Shown here one piece after another: positions 50,399 through 59,883 of a stretch of 64,000 bases of DNA. The stretch covers positions 26,414 to 90,413 of the forward strand of contig JAZUMK010000030.1 of the NCBI GenBank assembly GCA_045603585.1. Direction: 5' to 3'. How positions within the stretch are numbered: position 1 is the first letter of the stretch; each line of letters opens with the position of its first letter. The translations under genes and the position numbers were made by a program. A model generated the notes under the pieces. That model had not been told where the DNA came from. It saw only the letters and a program-made list of their open reading frames with translations, and did not search any database. The stretch is from SFEL01 sp045603585. GTDB taxonomy: Bacteria > Bacillota > Clostridia > Christensenellales > CAG-138.

Positions 50399-52402
50399 AT
50401 GAAAGCACCATGGAAGAAGTATATGATCTGTACTGCTGCGCTGCTCATTGCGGCCTTTGTATGCATGGGCATAGCCAACTCTGTTCAGACGGGAGGAGGC
50501 AGTATCGAGCTTAGCGAGGGCGTGCTGGAATCCGAGTACGGCAGCCTCGCTTTCAAGTTGTACAGGCCGATGAATGCCACAGCGGACAGCCCGGCTCCGG
50601 CCGTGCTGCTGCTCCACGGTTATCAGAATGACCGAGAGACGGGCAGCGCATATGCGATAGAGCTTGCGCGGCGCGGCGCCGTGGTGCTGGCTCTGGATGA
50701 ATATGGCCATGGAGCCAGCGAGCCGGGCATGAAAGAGCGCGGATACGTCAACCATCAGGTAAAGGTGAACTACGGCCTTGAGAGCGAGGCGGAGGGCACC
50801 TATGTGACGATCGGCGGCCCTTCCCGCTTCAGGATAATGATGAATTTCTCAAACCTCTCCTTCTTTGACCCATATTACAGCGCGGATGAGGAAGGGAACA
50901 GCATCAGGGACAGCTCCATGGGCGGTATCGCCGCCTATGCATATCTTGCCGGGCTGGACTTTGTGGATGAGACCCGCATGGGCGTGAGCGGCCATTCCAT
51001 GGGAACATGGGCCTCCTGGACGGTGGCGGCTGCCTATGGGGCAGAGGATGGGGAAAAGAGCATAGCCCCCAAGGCGGTGGTGCTCCAATGCGGCGAGCTG
51101 TTTACCGACGATGTGTATGACAGCGACGCCATAAAGTTCAGCAACGTGCTGCTCCTGCAGGCAAAATATGAGGAGTTTAGCTATTTCCGCGACTATAAGA
51201 ACATGGTGACGGATGAGCTGCTCAGTACTCCGCTCAGAAGCGGATTCCTGGGCTGCGAGCCCGCTGAGGCGGCATGGAATACCACCTATGGCGACTTTAG
51301 CGATGGCTCGGCCCGGCGCATAGAGCTGCTGAATACCAACCACCGGCTGACCACCCATAATTCAAAGGGCATCAGCGTGGCCATGGATTGGTTTATGGAT
51401 GCGCTGGCAATGGATGGGCTTACTTCAGAGGTTTCTAATGTGTACATGACAAAGGAGCGGATGGTGTTCGCGGCGATGCTCCTGTGCGTTGCGGCGCTGC
51501 TGCCCTTTATGGAGCTGATGCTCCAGACGTCTTTCTTTAGGCCGATAGCTCAGGAGCTGCCTGTGCGGACTGTCAAGACAGGGAAGGCCTGGTGGAAGGG
51601 CGCTGTGATAACCATGCTTACCGCAGGGCTTACATATCCCTTCCTGACACAGCTTGGTCACGGACTGCTGCCGCTTCCGGAGGGAGTGTTCCGCATGACG
51701 GTAGGCAACGGCTTTTTGTGCTGGTACTTGTTCCTGATAATCGTCATGCTTGTCACCACGCTTGTTTCCCGTAAGCGTGCCCGTAAGCGTGGTGAGTCCA
51801 TAGGATATGCGGAGCTGGGTCTTGCAAGAGCAACCCATGGGGATAGCCTGGACTGGGGTCTGTTGGGCAAGACCGCGCTGCTGTCGCTGTGCATGGCGGG
51901 TCTGCTCTATGTATGCACCATACTGTTTGAGGCGCTGTTTATGCTGGATCTGCGCTGCATCTGGCCTTTCTTCAAGGGCTTTACCGGGGATAGGGCGCTG
52001 CAGTTCCTGGTATACATCCCCGTGTTCGCCCTTTTTTTCCTGCTCAATAACTCCAAGATATTTGCACAGATGCAGGTTGCGGGAACCGAAAGGCCGGGCT
52101 TTAAGGGCTTTGTATCCTGCTGGTGGAAATACGCCCTGTGCATGGTGGGCGGCGTGATGCTCATTGCGCTGATAGAGTATATCCCGTTCTTCATGGGAAT
52201 AGGCCCCGGCGCGGATCTGCTGTTCAGCTCCACCTTCGGCGGACCCTTCATGTCCCTTTTGATAGTTTTCATCCCTCAGGTGCTGGTGTTCAGCGTGCTG
52301 TGTACCTACTGCTACCGCCGTACGGGCAGCGTATACACGGGCGCGTTCACCGTGGCGGCATTGGCCTGCTGGATAGTTACCGGCGGCTCCGCAATGCTGT
52401 AA
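50399..52402 (+). CDS. Alpha/beta hydrolase fused to a polytopic membrane domain
   Basis: Membrane protein, 667 aa. After an N-terminal anchor helix (about 10-28) comes an outside alpha/beta hydrolase domain (about 45-345), with LLLHGYQNDRET (oxyanion region) and the nucleophile elbow GVSGHSMGTWA near residue 200. A His near 315 (NTNHRLTTHNS) may complete the triad. The C-terminal 320 residues form about eight helices. GGAGG lies 10 bases before the ATG at 50399. Such a fusion suggests an esterase or lipase acting at the membrane, possibly on cell-wall or lipid esters. I know of no named family for the whole protein. Confidence 0.78.
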   Translation: MKAPWKKYMICTAALLIAAFVCMGIANSVQTGGGSIELSEGVLESEYGSLAFKLYRPMNATADSPAPAVLLLHGYQNDRETGSAYAIELARRGAVVLALDEYGHGASEPGMKERGYVNHQVKVNYGLESEAEGTYVTIGGPSRFRIMMNFSNLSFFDPYYSADEEGNSIRDSSMGGIAAYAYLAGLDFVDETRMGVSGHSMGTWASWTVAAAYGAEDGEKSIAPKAVVLQCGELFTDDVYDSDAIKFSNVLLLQAKYEEFSYFRDYKNMVTDELLSTPLRSGFLGCEPAEAAWNTTYGDFSDGSARRIELLNTNHRLTTHNSKGISVAMDWFMDALAMDGLTSEVSNVYMTKERMVFAAMLLCVAALLPFMELMLQTSFFRPIAQELPVRTVKTGKAWWKGAVITMLTAGLTYPFLTQLGHGLLPLPEGVFRMTVGNGFLCWYLFLIIVMLVTTLVSRKRARKRGESIGYAELGLARATHGDSLDWGLLGKTALLSLCMAGLLYVCTILFEALFMLDLRCIWPFFKGFTGDRALQFLVYIPVFALFFLLNNSKIFAQMQVAGTERPGFKGFVSCWWKYALCMVGGVMLIALIEYIPFFMGIGPGADLLFSSTFGGPFMSLLIVFIPQVLVFSVLCTYCYRRTGSVYTGAFTVAALACWIVTGGSAML

Positions 52403-52440
52403 GCGTTTAAGGGCTGCACGGAGAATAACGGCATAATTAC

Positions 52441-52473
52441 AGGCCGGCTCATCTTGTGATGGGCCGGCCTTTG
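52441..52473 (+). terminator. Terminator of the hydrolase gene
   Basis: AGGCCGGC and its complement with a GATG/CATC inner stem, then a short T run. Confidence 0.78.
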
Positions 52474-52480
52474 CATGCAG

Positions 52481-52506
52481 AAAAAGTGGCTGAATGCCAC
52501 TTTTTT
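52481..52506. terminator. Terminator at the 3' end of the lipid kinase gene
   Basis: AAAAAGTGGC-TGAAT-GCCACTTTTTT, active in both directions; it almost touches the lipid kinase stop codon. Confidence 0.85.
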
Positions 52507-52512
52507 GAATTT

Positions 52513-53433
52513 TTACCGGATTTTTGCCGCAGACCTGCAGCAATATGTATACAGGCTGCTCTTATATGGCTGGGAGGCGCTCGCCGTATATGAGGTAACG
52601 TTCAATACGGTTTCTCCGTCTATCTGCAATGGGACTGGCCTGTCAAATTCCACGGTTATTTCCTTGCCACGGTGAATACTTACTGCGTTTGTGTATTTGG
52701 AGTGGGTCCCCTTAAAAAGGGAAGGGAATATGCACAGCGCCTTCAGCTTGTTTTTGCAGTGCATTACCGTCAGGGTAAGCTGCCTGTCGGGGCTGAGCCT
52801 GTTTTGTTCCGGGGCGGGCATCATGCCGCCGCCGTAATAGCGGCCATTCATGGTGGGGGCTATCCATACGTTCTGATATTCGTATTCTTTGCCGTCCACG
52901 GTTACTTTGGCGTTTACCGGCTTAAAATCACCCAGCAGTCCCTTTATTGCGATGGATGTGTAATTAATGGGTTTATCCTGCTTAAGCTTTTGATTCTGTT
53001 CTCTCAGCCGGTCGCCTACCTCACAGCAGTAGCCGTCTATACCGTAGCCCACTCCGTTTATAAACAGGCGGGTGATCCCGTTTACTGTAACGGAGGGAAG
53101 ATCCTTAATATAATCGTTTATGGGATAGTCCGGCTCGTCCTTTCCGGACTTGCCTATATCCCTTGCAAAGTCGTTGCCGGTGCCCATAGCGTAGAGAAAA
53201 ATCCTGTTCTGTATGGGTATATCCTTGGTATCGTTGACAAAGTGATTCAGCATGCCGTCGCCGCCGCAGAGTATTACGCTGTCAGAAGGCGCCAGCTCCG
53301 CAAAGAAAGCGGCATAGTCATATATTTCGGTGATGTCATGGCTTGTGGAGTCCGGATAGCAAATTTCCAGCATCAGAGCATAGTTTTTGCCGCTGTTGTT
53401 TCCGCTCTTGGGATTATACAGAATGTGTGTCAT
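52513..53433 (-). CDS. Diacylglycerol kinase family lipid kinase (YegS/DgkB type)
   Basis: Soluble lipid kinase, 306 aa. It opens with THILYNPKSGNNSGK, the DAGK nucleotide-binding start, then SVILCGGDGMLNHFVND near residue 57 (GGDG motif) and GTGNDFARD near 85. The C-terminal beta-rich lid (about 150-290) is complete. It phosphorylates diacylglycerol or a related lipid. It stands divergent from the second two-component system and near the lipid cluster at 56-58 kb. Confidence 0.9.
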   Translation of the reverse strand: MTHILYNPKSGNNSGKNYALMLEICYPDSTSHDITEIYDYAAFFAELAPSDSVILCGGDGMLNHFVNDTKDIPIQNRIFLYAMGTGNDFARDIGKSGKDEPDYPINDYIKDLPSVTVNGITRLFINGVGYGIDGYCCEVGDRLREQNQKLKQDKPINYTSIAIKGLLGDFKPVNAKVTVDGKEYEYQNVWIAPTMNGRYYGGGMMPAPEQNRLSPDRQLTLTVMHCKNKLKALCIFPSLFKGTHSKYTNAVSIHRGKEITVEFDRPVPLQIDGETVLNVTSYTASASQPYKSSLYTYCCRSAAKIR

Positions 53434-53711
53434 ATTCTTTCCTCACTATATTGGTCACATATACTTTCGGTTTAAACAGCTTTTTTATGGACAGCGCATC
53501 TCCGCTTGAGGGTATAGTGGTGATCGTGACTGAAAGTATATACGCCAAACAACAACTCAACTTCAATTCAATATCAACAATGGTTGAACTTGGGACGAGA
53601 GCGCATGAAAAATTCAACAAAAGTTGACATTCAGTTGACGGTATATTGAATATGTGACGATATAATGTACAGGTAAAATCAACGCCTTGTATGGGCGGGC
53701 AGGAGGATGCC

Positions 53712-54383
53712 ATGCTAAAGATACTTATCGCCGAGGATGACAGGGAACTCAGGCAGTTGTTTCAGCATGTACTGATAAAAAACGGATATGGCGTAAAGGG
53801 GGTGTCAAATGGCAGAGAAGCCCTTGAAGCTATAGAGCAGGAATATTATGACCTTATAATTTCGGACATAATGATGCCCGAGATGAACGGGTATGAGCTG
53901 GTTCATTCTCTGAGGGAGGCCAATGACAACACGCCGATTATGATGATAACCGCAAAGGATGCCTTTGATGATATGCGTATGGGGTTCCTGTCCGGCACAG
54001 ATGACTATATGGTCAAACCTATAAACGTGAATGAAATGGTGCTGAGGGTAGGGGCGCTTTTACGCCGGGCTCAGATGATAAACGAACGCAGACAGACCAT
54101 CGGAAATACGGTATTGGAATACGATTCTTTTACAGTCGTTTCGGAAAAGGAGCGCATGGTGCTGCCTCAGAAGGAATTTATGCTGCTGTATAAAATGGCA
54201 TCCTTTCCCGGCAGGATATTCACACGGCAGCAGCTGATGGACGACATATGGGGCTATAGCAGCGAAAGCGATACCCATACGGTGGATGTTCATATCGGCA
54301 GGCTGAGGGAGCGCTTCAGGGACAATGAGGACTTTAAGATAGTAACCATGCGCGGTGTTGGCTATAAGGTGGTAAAAGCATGA
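53712..54383 (+). CDS. OmpR-family response regulator (second two-component system)
   Basis: Response regulator, 223 aa. The receiver has AEDDREL near the start, the phospho-Asp in IISDIMMPEMNG near 52 and Lys in MVKPI near 102. The winged-helix domain ends in RGVGYKVV. AGGAGG lies 5 bases before the ATG. It overlaps the kinase gene by 4 bases. Repeats of the form GTTGA in the 150 bases upstream could be its binding sites. Unlike the regulator at 49.4-50.1 kb, this gene is intact. Confidence 0.93.
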   Translation: MLKILIAEDDRELRQLFQHVLIKNGYGVKGVSNGREALEAIEQEYYDLIISDIMMPEMNGYELVHSLREANDNTPIMMITAKDAFDDMRMGFLSGTDDYMVKPINVNEMVLRVGALLRRAQMINERRQTIGNTVLEYDSFTVVSEKERMVLPQKEFMLLYKMASFPGRIFTRQQLMDDIWGYSSESDTHTVDVHIGRLRERFRDNEDFKIVTMRGVGYKVVKA

Positions 54384-55408
54384 GGCGATGGATACAGAAG
54401 CGAAGCCTCAGAGTACGTTTGACTCTGTTTGTAATGGGGGAACTGCTGATAACAATAGGCCTTGCTGCGTTACTTTCGGAGCTGATGCACCGGATATTCG
54501 GGGCCGCGTATGATCCACCGCGCCTTTTGGAATTGTATTTTATATGCCTTGTGGTGGGAGCCGGAATTACCCAATTTTTGGGCAGGTGGTTTTTTGAGCC
54601 TATAAATAAGCTGGGCGAGGCCATGAACAGGGTCGCGGAGGGAGATTTATCCGTTTCGCTGGAAAAAAAGAACAGCTCTCCGGAAATCGCAAATATATAC
54701 GACAAATTTAACCTGATGGTGAAAGAGCTCAACGCCACGGAGGTGCTGCAGACGGATTTTGTATCCAATGTGTCCCATGAGTTCAAGACTCCCATAAATG
54801 CCATTGAGGGATACGCCACCCTTCTGCAGGACGGGGAGGAGCTGTCTCCGGATGAGCAGGAGCAATATGTGGATAAGATACTTTTCAATACCCAAAGGCT
54901 GTCAAACCTTGTGGGAAACATATTGCTGCTGTCAAAAATAGATAATCAGGCCATACTGCCAAAGGACGACGTTTTCAGGCTGGATGAGCAGATACGTCAG
55001 TCCATAGTTATGCTGGAGTCTGAATGGGTCAAAAAGGATATAGAGTTTGATGTGGAGATGGAAGATATCACCATCGAGGGCAATGAAAATCTTCTTTTTC
55101 ATGTATGGAACAATCTTATCGGCAATGCGATCAAATTTAATCCCCCAAATGGCATGATAAGCATAAAGCTTAATAAAAGCGGGAACAGGGCCGTATTTCG
55201 TATAGATGACAGCGGCCCCGGCATATCCGAGGAGGGGCACAAGCATATATTCGATAAGTTTTATCAGGAGGACAACTCCCACAAGCAGGAGGGCAACGGC
55301 CTTGGCCTTGCCTTGGCGGGCAGGATAGTGAGCCTGCATGGGGGCAGCATATTTGCCGAGAATATCCCCGGAGGGGGATGTCGGTTTACTGTGGAACTGA
55401 AATTATAA
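54380..55408 (+). CDS. Sensor histidine kinase (second two-component system)
   Basis: Membrane kinase, 342 aa, with two helices (about 11-33 and 50-73) and a very short outer loop, so it likely senses within the membrane or through a partner. A HAMP-like segment follows (PINKLGEAMNRVAEGD). The H box is SNVSHEFKTPINAIEG near 128, the N box NLIGNAIKFNPPNG near 245 and the G box EGNGLGLALAGRI near 305. It is coupled to the response regulator by an ATGA overlap and ends at a terminator. Confidence 0.93.
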   Translation: MRRWIQKRSLRVRLTLFVMGELLITIGLAALLSELMHRIFGAAYDPPRLLELYFICLVVGAGITQFLGRWFFEPINKLGEAMNRVAEGDLSVSLEKKNSSPEIANIYDKFNLMVKELNATEVLQTDFVSNVSHEFKTPINAIEGYATLLQDGEELSPDEQEQYVDKILFNTQRLSNLVGNILLLSKIDNQAILPKDDVFRLDEQIRQSIVMLESEWVKKDIEFDVEMEDITIEGNENLLFHVWNNLIGNAIKFNPPNGMISIKLNKSGNRAVFRIDDSGPGISEEGHKHIFDKFYQEDNSHKQEGNGLGLALAGRIVSLHGGSIFAENIPGGGCRFTVELKL

Positions 55409-55424
55409 GAAAAACAGTATAAAA

Positions 55425-55457
55425 GAGGCGCTGATGCACCGGCATCGGCGCCTTTTT
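55425..55457 (+). terminator. Terminator of the second two-component operon
   Basis: AGGCGC-T-GATGC pairs with GCATC-G-GCGCCT; a T run follows. Confidence 0.85.
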
Positions 55458-55651
55458 CAACAATAATTGATTTTGAGTTGAAGTTGGCTTGTAAGTTGGG
55501 AGATATGCTTCTGTATGCAGGGTGAAAGAGTGCCATGGCCGGCACAGCGGCAGATAAAACCGCACGAACCTGCAAAGAATCTCTATGAAAAGGGGAACAT
55601 AACAGGCGAAGAGTTTAACAGCATACCGGGCGCCTGAAAGTAAAGCACTAT

Positions 55652-56359
55652 ATGGAATATAAATTGGATAGCATGGAAATAATACGGCGGCTTACAGAAG
55701 CTGGAGAAAGCGGGGCATTTGAATGGCTGGAGGAAAAGTCAAAGCCTTTTATGACGCTGATGTGCTACTACAAATGCGCCATGATGGAGATAGAAACCAA
55801 GCTAAACGTGCTGAATGAAGAATATGCCATGGCCTACGACCGCAATCCCATCAGCAGCATAAAGACCCGGCTAAAGCGCTTTGGCAGCATCAAGGAAAAG
55901 ATGCAGCGCAAGGGAATACCCCAGACCATGGAGGCCATAGAGCGGGAGCTTAACGATATTGCGGGGGTGCGGGTAATATGCTCCTTTCCACAGGATGTGT
56001 ATATGATTTCGGAGGCCCTTTTGCGGCAGGACGATATATGCCTTATACAGAAAAAGGACTACATCGCCAACCCTAAGCCAAACGGCTACCGCAGCCTGCA
56101 TCTTATCGCAGCAATCCCCGTGTTCCTCGCCAACGAGCGTCGGGAGATGAAGGTGGAAATACAGCTTCGCACCATCGCCATGGATTTCTGGGCCAGCCTG
56201 GAGCATCAGATGCACTACAAAAAGGACGCCCCCTTTACCGAAGAAATGGAGCAGGAGCTGCTGGCCTGCGCCGAAATGAGCGCCGCGCTGGACAGACGGA
56301 TGGATGATCTTCGCAAAATGACTGAACAATATGTTCCTGCAAATCATAAAGGAGTCTGA
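55652..56359 (+). CDS. Small alarmone synthetase (RelQ/YjbM-like GTP pyrophosphokinase)
   Basis: Single-domain (p)ppGpp synthetase, 235 aa. The RelA/SpoT synthetase signature is seen in IKTRLKRFGSIKEKMQRKG, ELNDIAGVRVICSF (catalytic region), and NPKPNGYRSLHL, then EIQLRTIAMDFWASLEHQM. There is no HD hydrolase, TGS or ACT domain, as expected for small synthetases. The start codon has only a weak ribosome site. It lies 5 bases upstream of a phospholipid synthesis gene and may share its transcript, which links stress signalling to membrane lipids. Confidence 0.9.
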   Translation: MEYKLDSMEIIRRLTEAGESGAFEWLEEKSKPFMTLMCYYKCAMMEIETKLNVLNEEYAMAYDRNPISSIKTRLKRFGSIKEKMQRKGIPQTMEAIERELNDIAGVRVICSFPQDVYMISEALLRQDDICLIQKKDYIANPKPNGYRSLHLIAAIPVFLANERREMKVEIQLRTIAMDFWASLEHQMHYKKDAPFTEEMEQELLACAEMSAALDRRMDDLRKMTEQYVPANHKGV

Positions 56360-56364
56360 ATACT

Positions 56365-56940
56365 ATGGAAAATTCAAAAGGGTGTCAGCACAGGATCGTT
56401 ACCGTTCCCAATATGATGTCGTTTTTCAGGCTGTGTCTTATTCCGGTGATTATTTGGCAGTATGCAGGCAAGCATAATTATTTCGGCTCTCTTTGCTTAT
56501 TGGCGCTGTCCGGCCTGACGGATGTTGCGGATGGCATCATAGCAAGAAAATATGATATGGTCAGTGATTTCGGAAAGGCCTTTGATCCCGTTGCGGATAA
56601 GCTTACGCAGATCGCTGTGCTGTTTTGCCTGATTACCCGCTTCCCGAATATGTGGATCCCGCTTATCCTGCTTACCGCCAAGGAGATATTTGCAGGAATA
56701 ACCGGCCTTATGCTAGTGAAAAGAGGCATTATCAAGGGAGCTGCCTGGCATGGCAAGGTAACTACTGCCCTGCTGTATGGCACGATGCTCATCCATATGG
56801 CATGGGTAAACATTCTTCCCGGGGTTTCCAACATTCTGATCGCTTTATGCACAGGGATGATCATCTTTTCCGGCATTCTTTACAGCATTCAAAATGTAAA
56901 GTGCCTGCGTGTAACTGAGGAGCGGCATGAAGAAGGCTGA
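56365..56940 (+). CDS. CDP-alcohol phosphatidyltransferase (PgsA-like)
   Basis: Membrane enzyme, 191 aa, with about five helices. The CDP-alcohol motif D-G-x2-A-R-x8-G-x3-D-x3-D is complete in DGIIARKYDMVSDFGKAFDP and following VAD, near residue 54. It starts with TVPNMMSFFRL, as in phosphatidylglycerophosphate synthases. The activity would be PGP or cardiolipin-type synthesis. AAAGGAG precedes the ATG. It is followed by two more lipid genes on the same strand. Confidence 0.88.
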   Translation: MENSKGCQHRIVTVPNMMSFFRLCLIPVIIWQYAGKHNYFGSLCLLALSGLTDVADGIIARKYDMVSDFGKAFDPVADKLTQIAVLFCLITRFPNMWIPLILLTAKEIFAGITGLMLVKRGIIKGAAWHGKVTTALLYGTMLIHMAWVNILPGVSNILIALCTGMIIFSGILYSIQNVKCLRVTEERHEEG

Positions 56941-57024
56941 AAAAACCATGTGGATGATCGCTGCTGCATTGAAAAAACAATCTGATCCAAACGAACTCCA
57001 ATAAAATTTGACAGGGCGTGACCT

Positions 57025-57519
57025 ATGAAATTTATTAAAAGTGCTGTGTATTTTGCCGTCACCGGAATTATAGGTTTTTTTGCGGGGCGGATTATTCCAA
57101 AGAAGTGGCTTCGTCCTGAAAAAGGCTGGTTCAAGTGCTTCCCTTTTGAAAAAGGAGGCAAAATCTACGAAAAAATCAATATTCGCAGCTGGCAGAATAA
57201 AGTGCCGGATATGAGCAGGATATTACCGTCCCTGATACCGGCAAAAAAACTGAAGCAGGATTATGCTTTGCGGCTGCCGGATATGATATGTGAGACCTGT
57301 ATTGCGGAGCTTATCCATTTACTGCTTTGCTTCAGCGGATTGTACTGCCTGAAGCTGCTGCCCGGAGCGGCCGGAATAATCGTCACGATAATTTATATCC
57401 TCTTCTTTAATCTGCCGTATATTTTGGTGCAGCGATATAACCGTCCCAGGCTGATCCGCCTTCAGCAAAGATGTTCCGGCCAAGCCGAAAAGAGGGAGGA
57501 GGCAATATGCGTACACTGA
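57025..57519 (+). CDS. CrtO-like membrane acyltransferase homologue
   Basis: Membrane protein, 164 aa, with helices at about 5-22 and 95-140. The central segment KIYEKINIRSWQNKVPDMS is typical of the glycosyl-4,4'-diaponeurosporenoate acyltransferase (CrtO) family. No carotenoid genes are nearby, so it probably acylates a glycolipid. It overlaps the next glycosyltransferase gene by 13 bases, which supports this: the next enzyme makes the sugar head group. Confidence 0.7.
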   Translation: MKFIKSAVYFAVTGIIGFFAGRIIPKKWLRPEKGWFKCFPFEKGGKIYEKINIRSWQNKVPDMSRILPSLIPAKKLKQDYALRLPDMICETCIAELIHLLLCFSGLYCLKLLPGAAGIIVTIIYILFFNLPYILVQRYNRPRLIRLQQRCSGQAEKREEAICVH

Positions 57520-58694
57520 TACTGACCTGCAATACCGGCGGGGGTCATAATTCCTGTGCCAAAGCAATGCAGCAGGTGTTTCATAATAACGGGATGGCAT
57601 GTGATATTGCGGATTCCCTGCAGTTCGTTTCAGGCAGTTTTTCCAAATTTATATCCTGGGGACATACCGCCATGTACAGACATGTTCCCGGCTTGTTTCG
57701 GATGGGATACAGTTTCGCGGAGCGACATTCTGCGCCGATACAGGAGGATAGTGCTGATCATAAGCCGCTGGCTGCCGGAGCCGCTCGTTTATATGATCAT
57801 ATTTGCCGGGAGAAGTATGACACAGTTGTCTGCGTTCATGTTTTTTCGGCAGCACTGGTGGCGCAAATGCTTCGGGAACATCCCATAAAACTGCAAACCG
57901 CTTTTGTTGCAACAGATTACACCTGCAGTCCGGGGGCTGCCGCCGGCAATTTAGGTACGTACTTTATCCCACATGAAACGCTTGCATCTGAATTTGAAGC
58001 ACACGGGATTCCTTATGACAAAATAGTACCCAGCGGGATACCTGTGGCAGGCTCTTTTTACTCCTGCCGGCCCAAATTGCAGGCAAAACAGTCAGCCGGC
58101 ATTTCCCCGGAGCGTGTTCATCTGCTGATGATGTGCGGAAGCATGGGCTGTGGCCCATTGGAGGAGCTGACCCGGTTTCTCCGGGAACGGATGGATGACT
58201 CGATGGAGCTGTCAATTGTTTGCGGAACCAATGAAAAAGTGCAGCGATCATTGGAAGAGCTGACCGCAGAGGATCAGCGCATTCACATTCATGGATTTGT
58301 TGCAAACATGAATGAACTGATGGACAGTGCCGACCTCTATCTGACCAAACCCGGTGGCCTCAGCACAACAGAGGCCGCGGTAAAAAGACTTCCCATGGTG
58401 CTTATTGACGCAGTGGCAGGCTGTGAGAAGCACAATATGGACTTTTTCGTCAGCCGCGGCGGCGCTGTGACTGCGGACAGCACGGAAGATCTGGCATCCT
58501 TATGCGTAAATTTGATGATGGACTCGGCGCGGCTTCAGACTATGGCAGATAATCTTTCGAATATTATAGTGAGTCCCGCAGCGGAATCGATTTTTGCCGA
58601 ACTGCAAGATCATACCAACGATGCAACATCATATATGGATAGTACGAGGGAGAGGGCAGATATACCCGACCGAACAAGTTTAAACATCCGATAG
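57507..58694 (+). CDS. MGDG synthase/UgtP-like diacylglycerol glycosyltransferase
   Basis: GT28-type glycosyltransferase, 395 aa. The N-terminal MGDG-synthase domain starts TLILTCNTGGGHNSCAKAM, and the donor-binding domain has VHLLMMCGSMG near 215 and the nucleotide-sugar motif KPGGLSTTEA near 283. It would add a sugar to diacylglycerol for membrane glycolipid or a lipoteichoic acid anchor. The ATG at 57507 follows GGGAGGAGG. The last 40 residues are polar and unlike the family. Confidence 0.87.
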   Translation: MRTLILTCNTGGGHNSCAKAMQQVFHNNGMACDIADSLQFVSGSFSKFISWGHTAMYRHVPGLFRMGYSFAERHSAPIQEDSADHKPLAAGAARLYDHICREKYDTVVCVHVFSAALVAQMLREHPIKLQTAFVATDYTCSPGAAAGNLGTYFIPHETLASEFEAHGIPYDKIVPSGIPVAGSFYSCRPKLQAKQSAGISPERVHLLMMCGSMGCGPLEELTRFLRERMDDSMELSIVCGTNEKVQRSLEELTAEDQRIHIHGFVANMNELMDSADLYLTKPGGLSTTEAAVKRLPMVLIDAVAGCEKHNMDFFVSRGGAVTADSTEDLASLCVNLMMDSARLQTMADNLSNIIVSPAAESIFAELQDHTNDATSYMDSTRERADIPDRTSLNIR

Positions 58695-58855
58695 ATTTAA
58701 AGATCAAGCTACACCAATTTAAAGATCTGAATGGTGTGGCTTGATGCTGTATTACCTGCGATAATATCCCCGTGCTCCTGATGATTATCGCACAGTAGTT
58801 CACGTAAATTTAGTCCGGATGTTCAATTTTTATCGTTTTCTTGCATTACACTCTA

Positions 58856-59662
58856 TCACGCCGCTTTCTGCACTCCGTTCACGTCAATTATGGTATCCCC
58901 GCCAAGCCGCAGCTCGCTTACCGTGACGAACTCATATCCCTGACTCTGTGCGGTTTCAATAAGGGTAGGCAGGTATTCCTTTATTTTAAAGCCATTGTTG
59001 TGGCAGAGTATTATGCAGCCGTCGTGGAGCTTTGGCAGAACAGTGTCCAGTATTGTCTGGGCGCTGCGCTCTTCCTTCCAGTCGATGGTGTCTATGTCCC
59101 ATTGATAGACTTCATAGCCCATATCCCGCACGGTGGTGATTACCGTATCGTTATATTCTCCGTAGGGCGCTCTGAAAGCGGTTGTGCGCTTTCCGGTGAT
59201 GCGCTCTATCATGTCATCAAACTTGTTCAGCTCTTTCTTTATTTCCGCCACAGACAGCTGATTCATATGAGGGTGGGTGGCGGTATGATTGCCCAACTCA
59301 TGCCCGGCATCATGTATTTGCTTTACTTCGTCAGGATATTTTTCCGCCCAGAAACCGCACAGGAAAAACGTAGCCTTGACGTTGTACTTTTCCAGTGTTT
59401 CCAGAATAAATGGGGTCTTGTCGTCCTCCCAGGCAGCATCGATAGTGAGGGCGATTTTCTTATCGCTTCGGTCTACGCTGTATATGGGCAGTTCCTTTTT
59501 TTGCCCGGCCAGCACTTCCAGCTCGTATTGTTCCACAGCCCGCGTGTTTGCGGCCGCGGCATCAGGCGCAAAGCTCAGCAATAAAATAATAGCCACAATA
59601 ACGGCAGCAAAAACAGCAACGGCGATTATAAGCGTTCGCTTGCTGATTACCAGAATACGCAT
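58856..59662 (-). CDS. Polysaccharide deacetylase (PdaB-like)
   Basis: Secreted or membrane-bound NodB-family deacetylase, 268 aa. A single N-terminal helix (about 9-32) is followed by the catalytic domain. Motif 1 is ALTIDAAWEDD, the sporulation-PdaB form of TFDDG, with the catalytic Asp kept. Motif 2 is HELGNHTATHPHM (zinc His pair), and motif 3 is FRAPYGEYN. It acts on peptidoglycan or similar glycans. The ATG at 59662 has GGAGG 13 bases before. A possible remnant of a related C-terminus lies at 40.7 kb. Confidence 0.9.
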   Translation of the reverse strand: MRILVISKRTLIIAVAVFAAVIVAIILLLSFAPDAAAANTRAVEQYELEVLAGQKKELPIYSVDRSDKKIALTIDAAWEDDKTPFILETLEKYNVKATFFLCGFWAEKYPDEVKQIHDAGHELGNHTATHPHMNQLSVAEIKKELNKFDDMIERITGKRTTAFRAPYGEYNDTVITTVRDMGYEVYQWDIDTIDWKEERSAQTILDTVLPKLHDGCIILCHNNGFKIKEYLPTLIETAQSQGYEFVTVSELRLGGDTIIDVNGVQKAA

Positions 59663-59883
59663 TGTTGAATCAACACCTCCGTTAAGTTGATATGCTAAAT
59701 ATATGCAGAGAAAGACAATGTATTTCATGAAATTTGTTATGGTGGGATTGTTTGATGCAGTGGGGTGGAAGAGGATAAAGGGAAGAAGGGAAAATGGGTG
59801 TGGGGAATATTAATTATTGCTGTTGATTTGTTCCCCACGGCGGGGTAATATCATGTTATCAAGAGAATTGGAGAGCATTTAAC

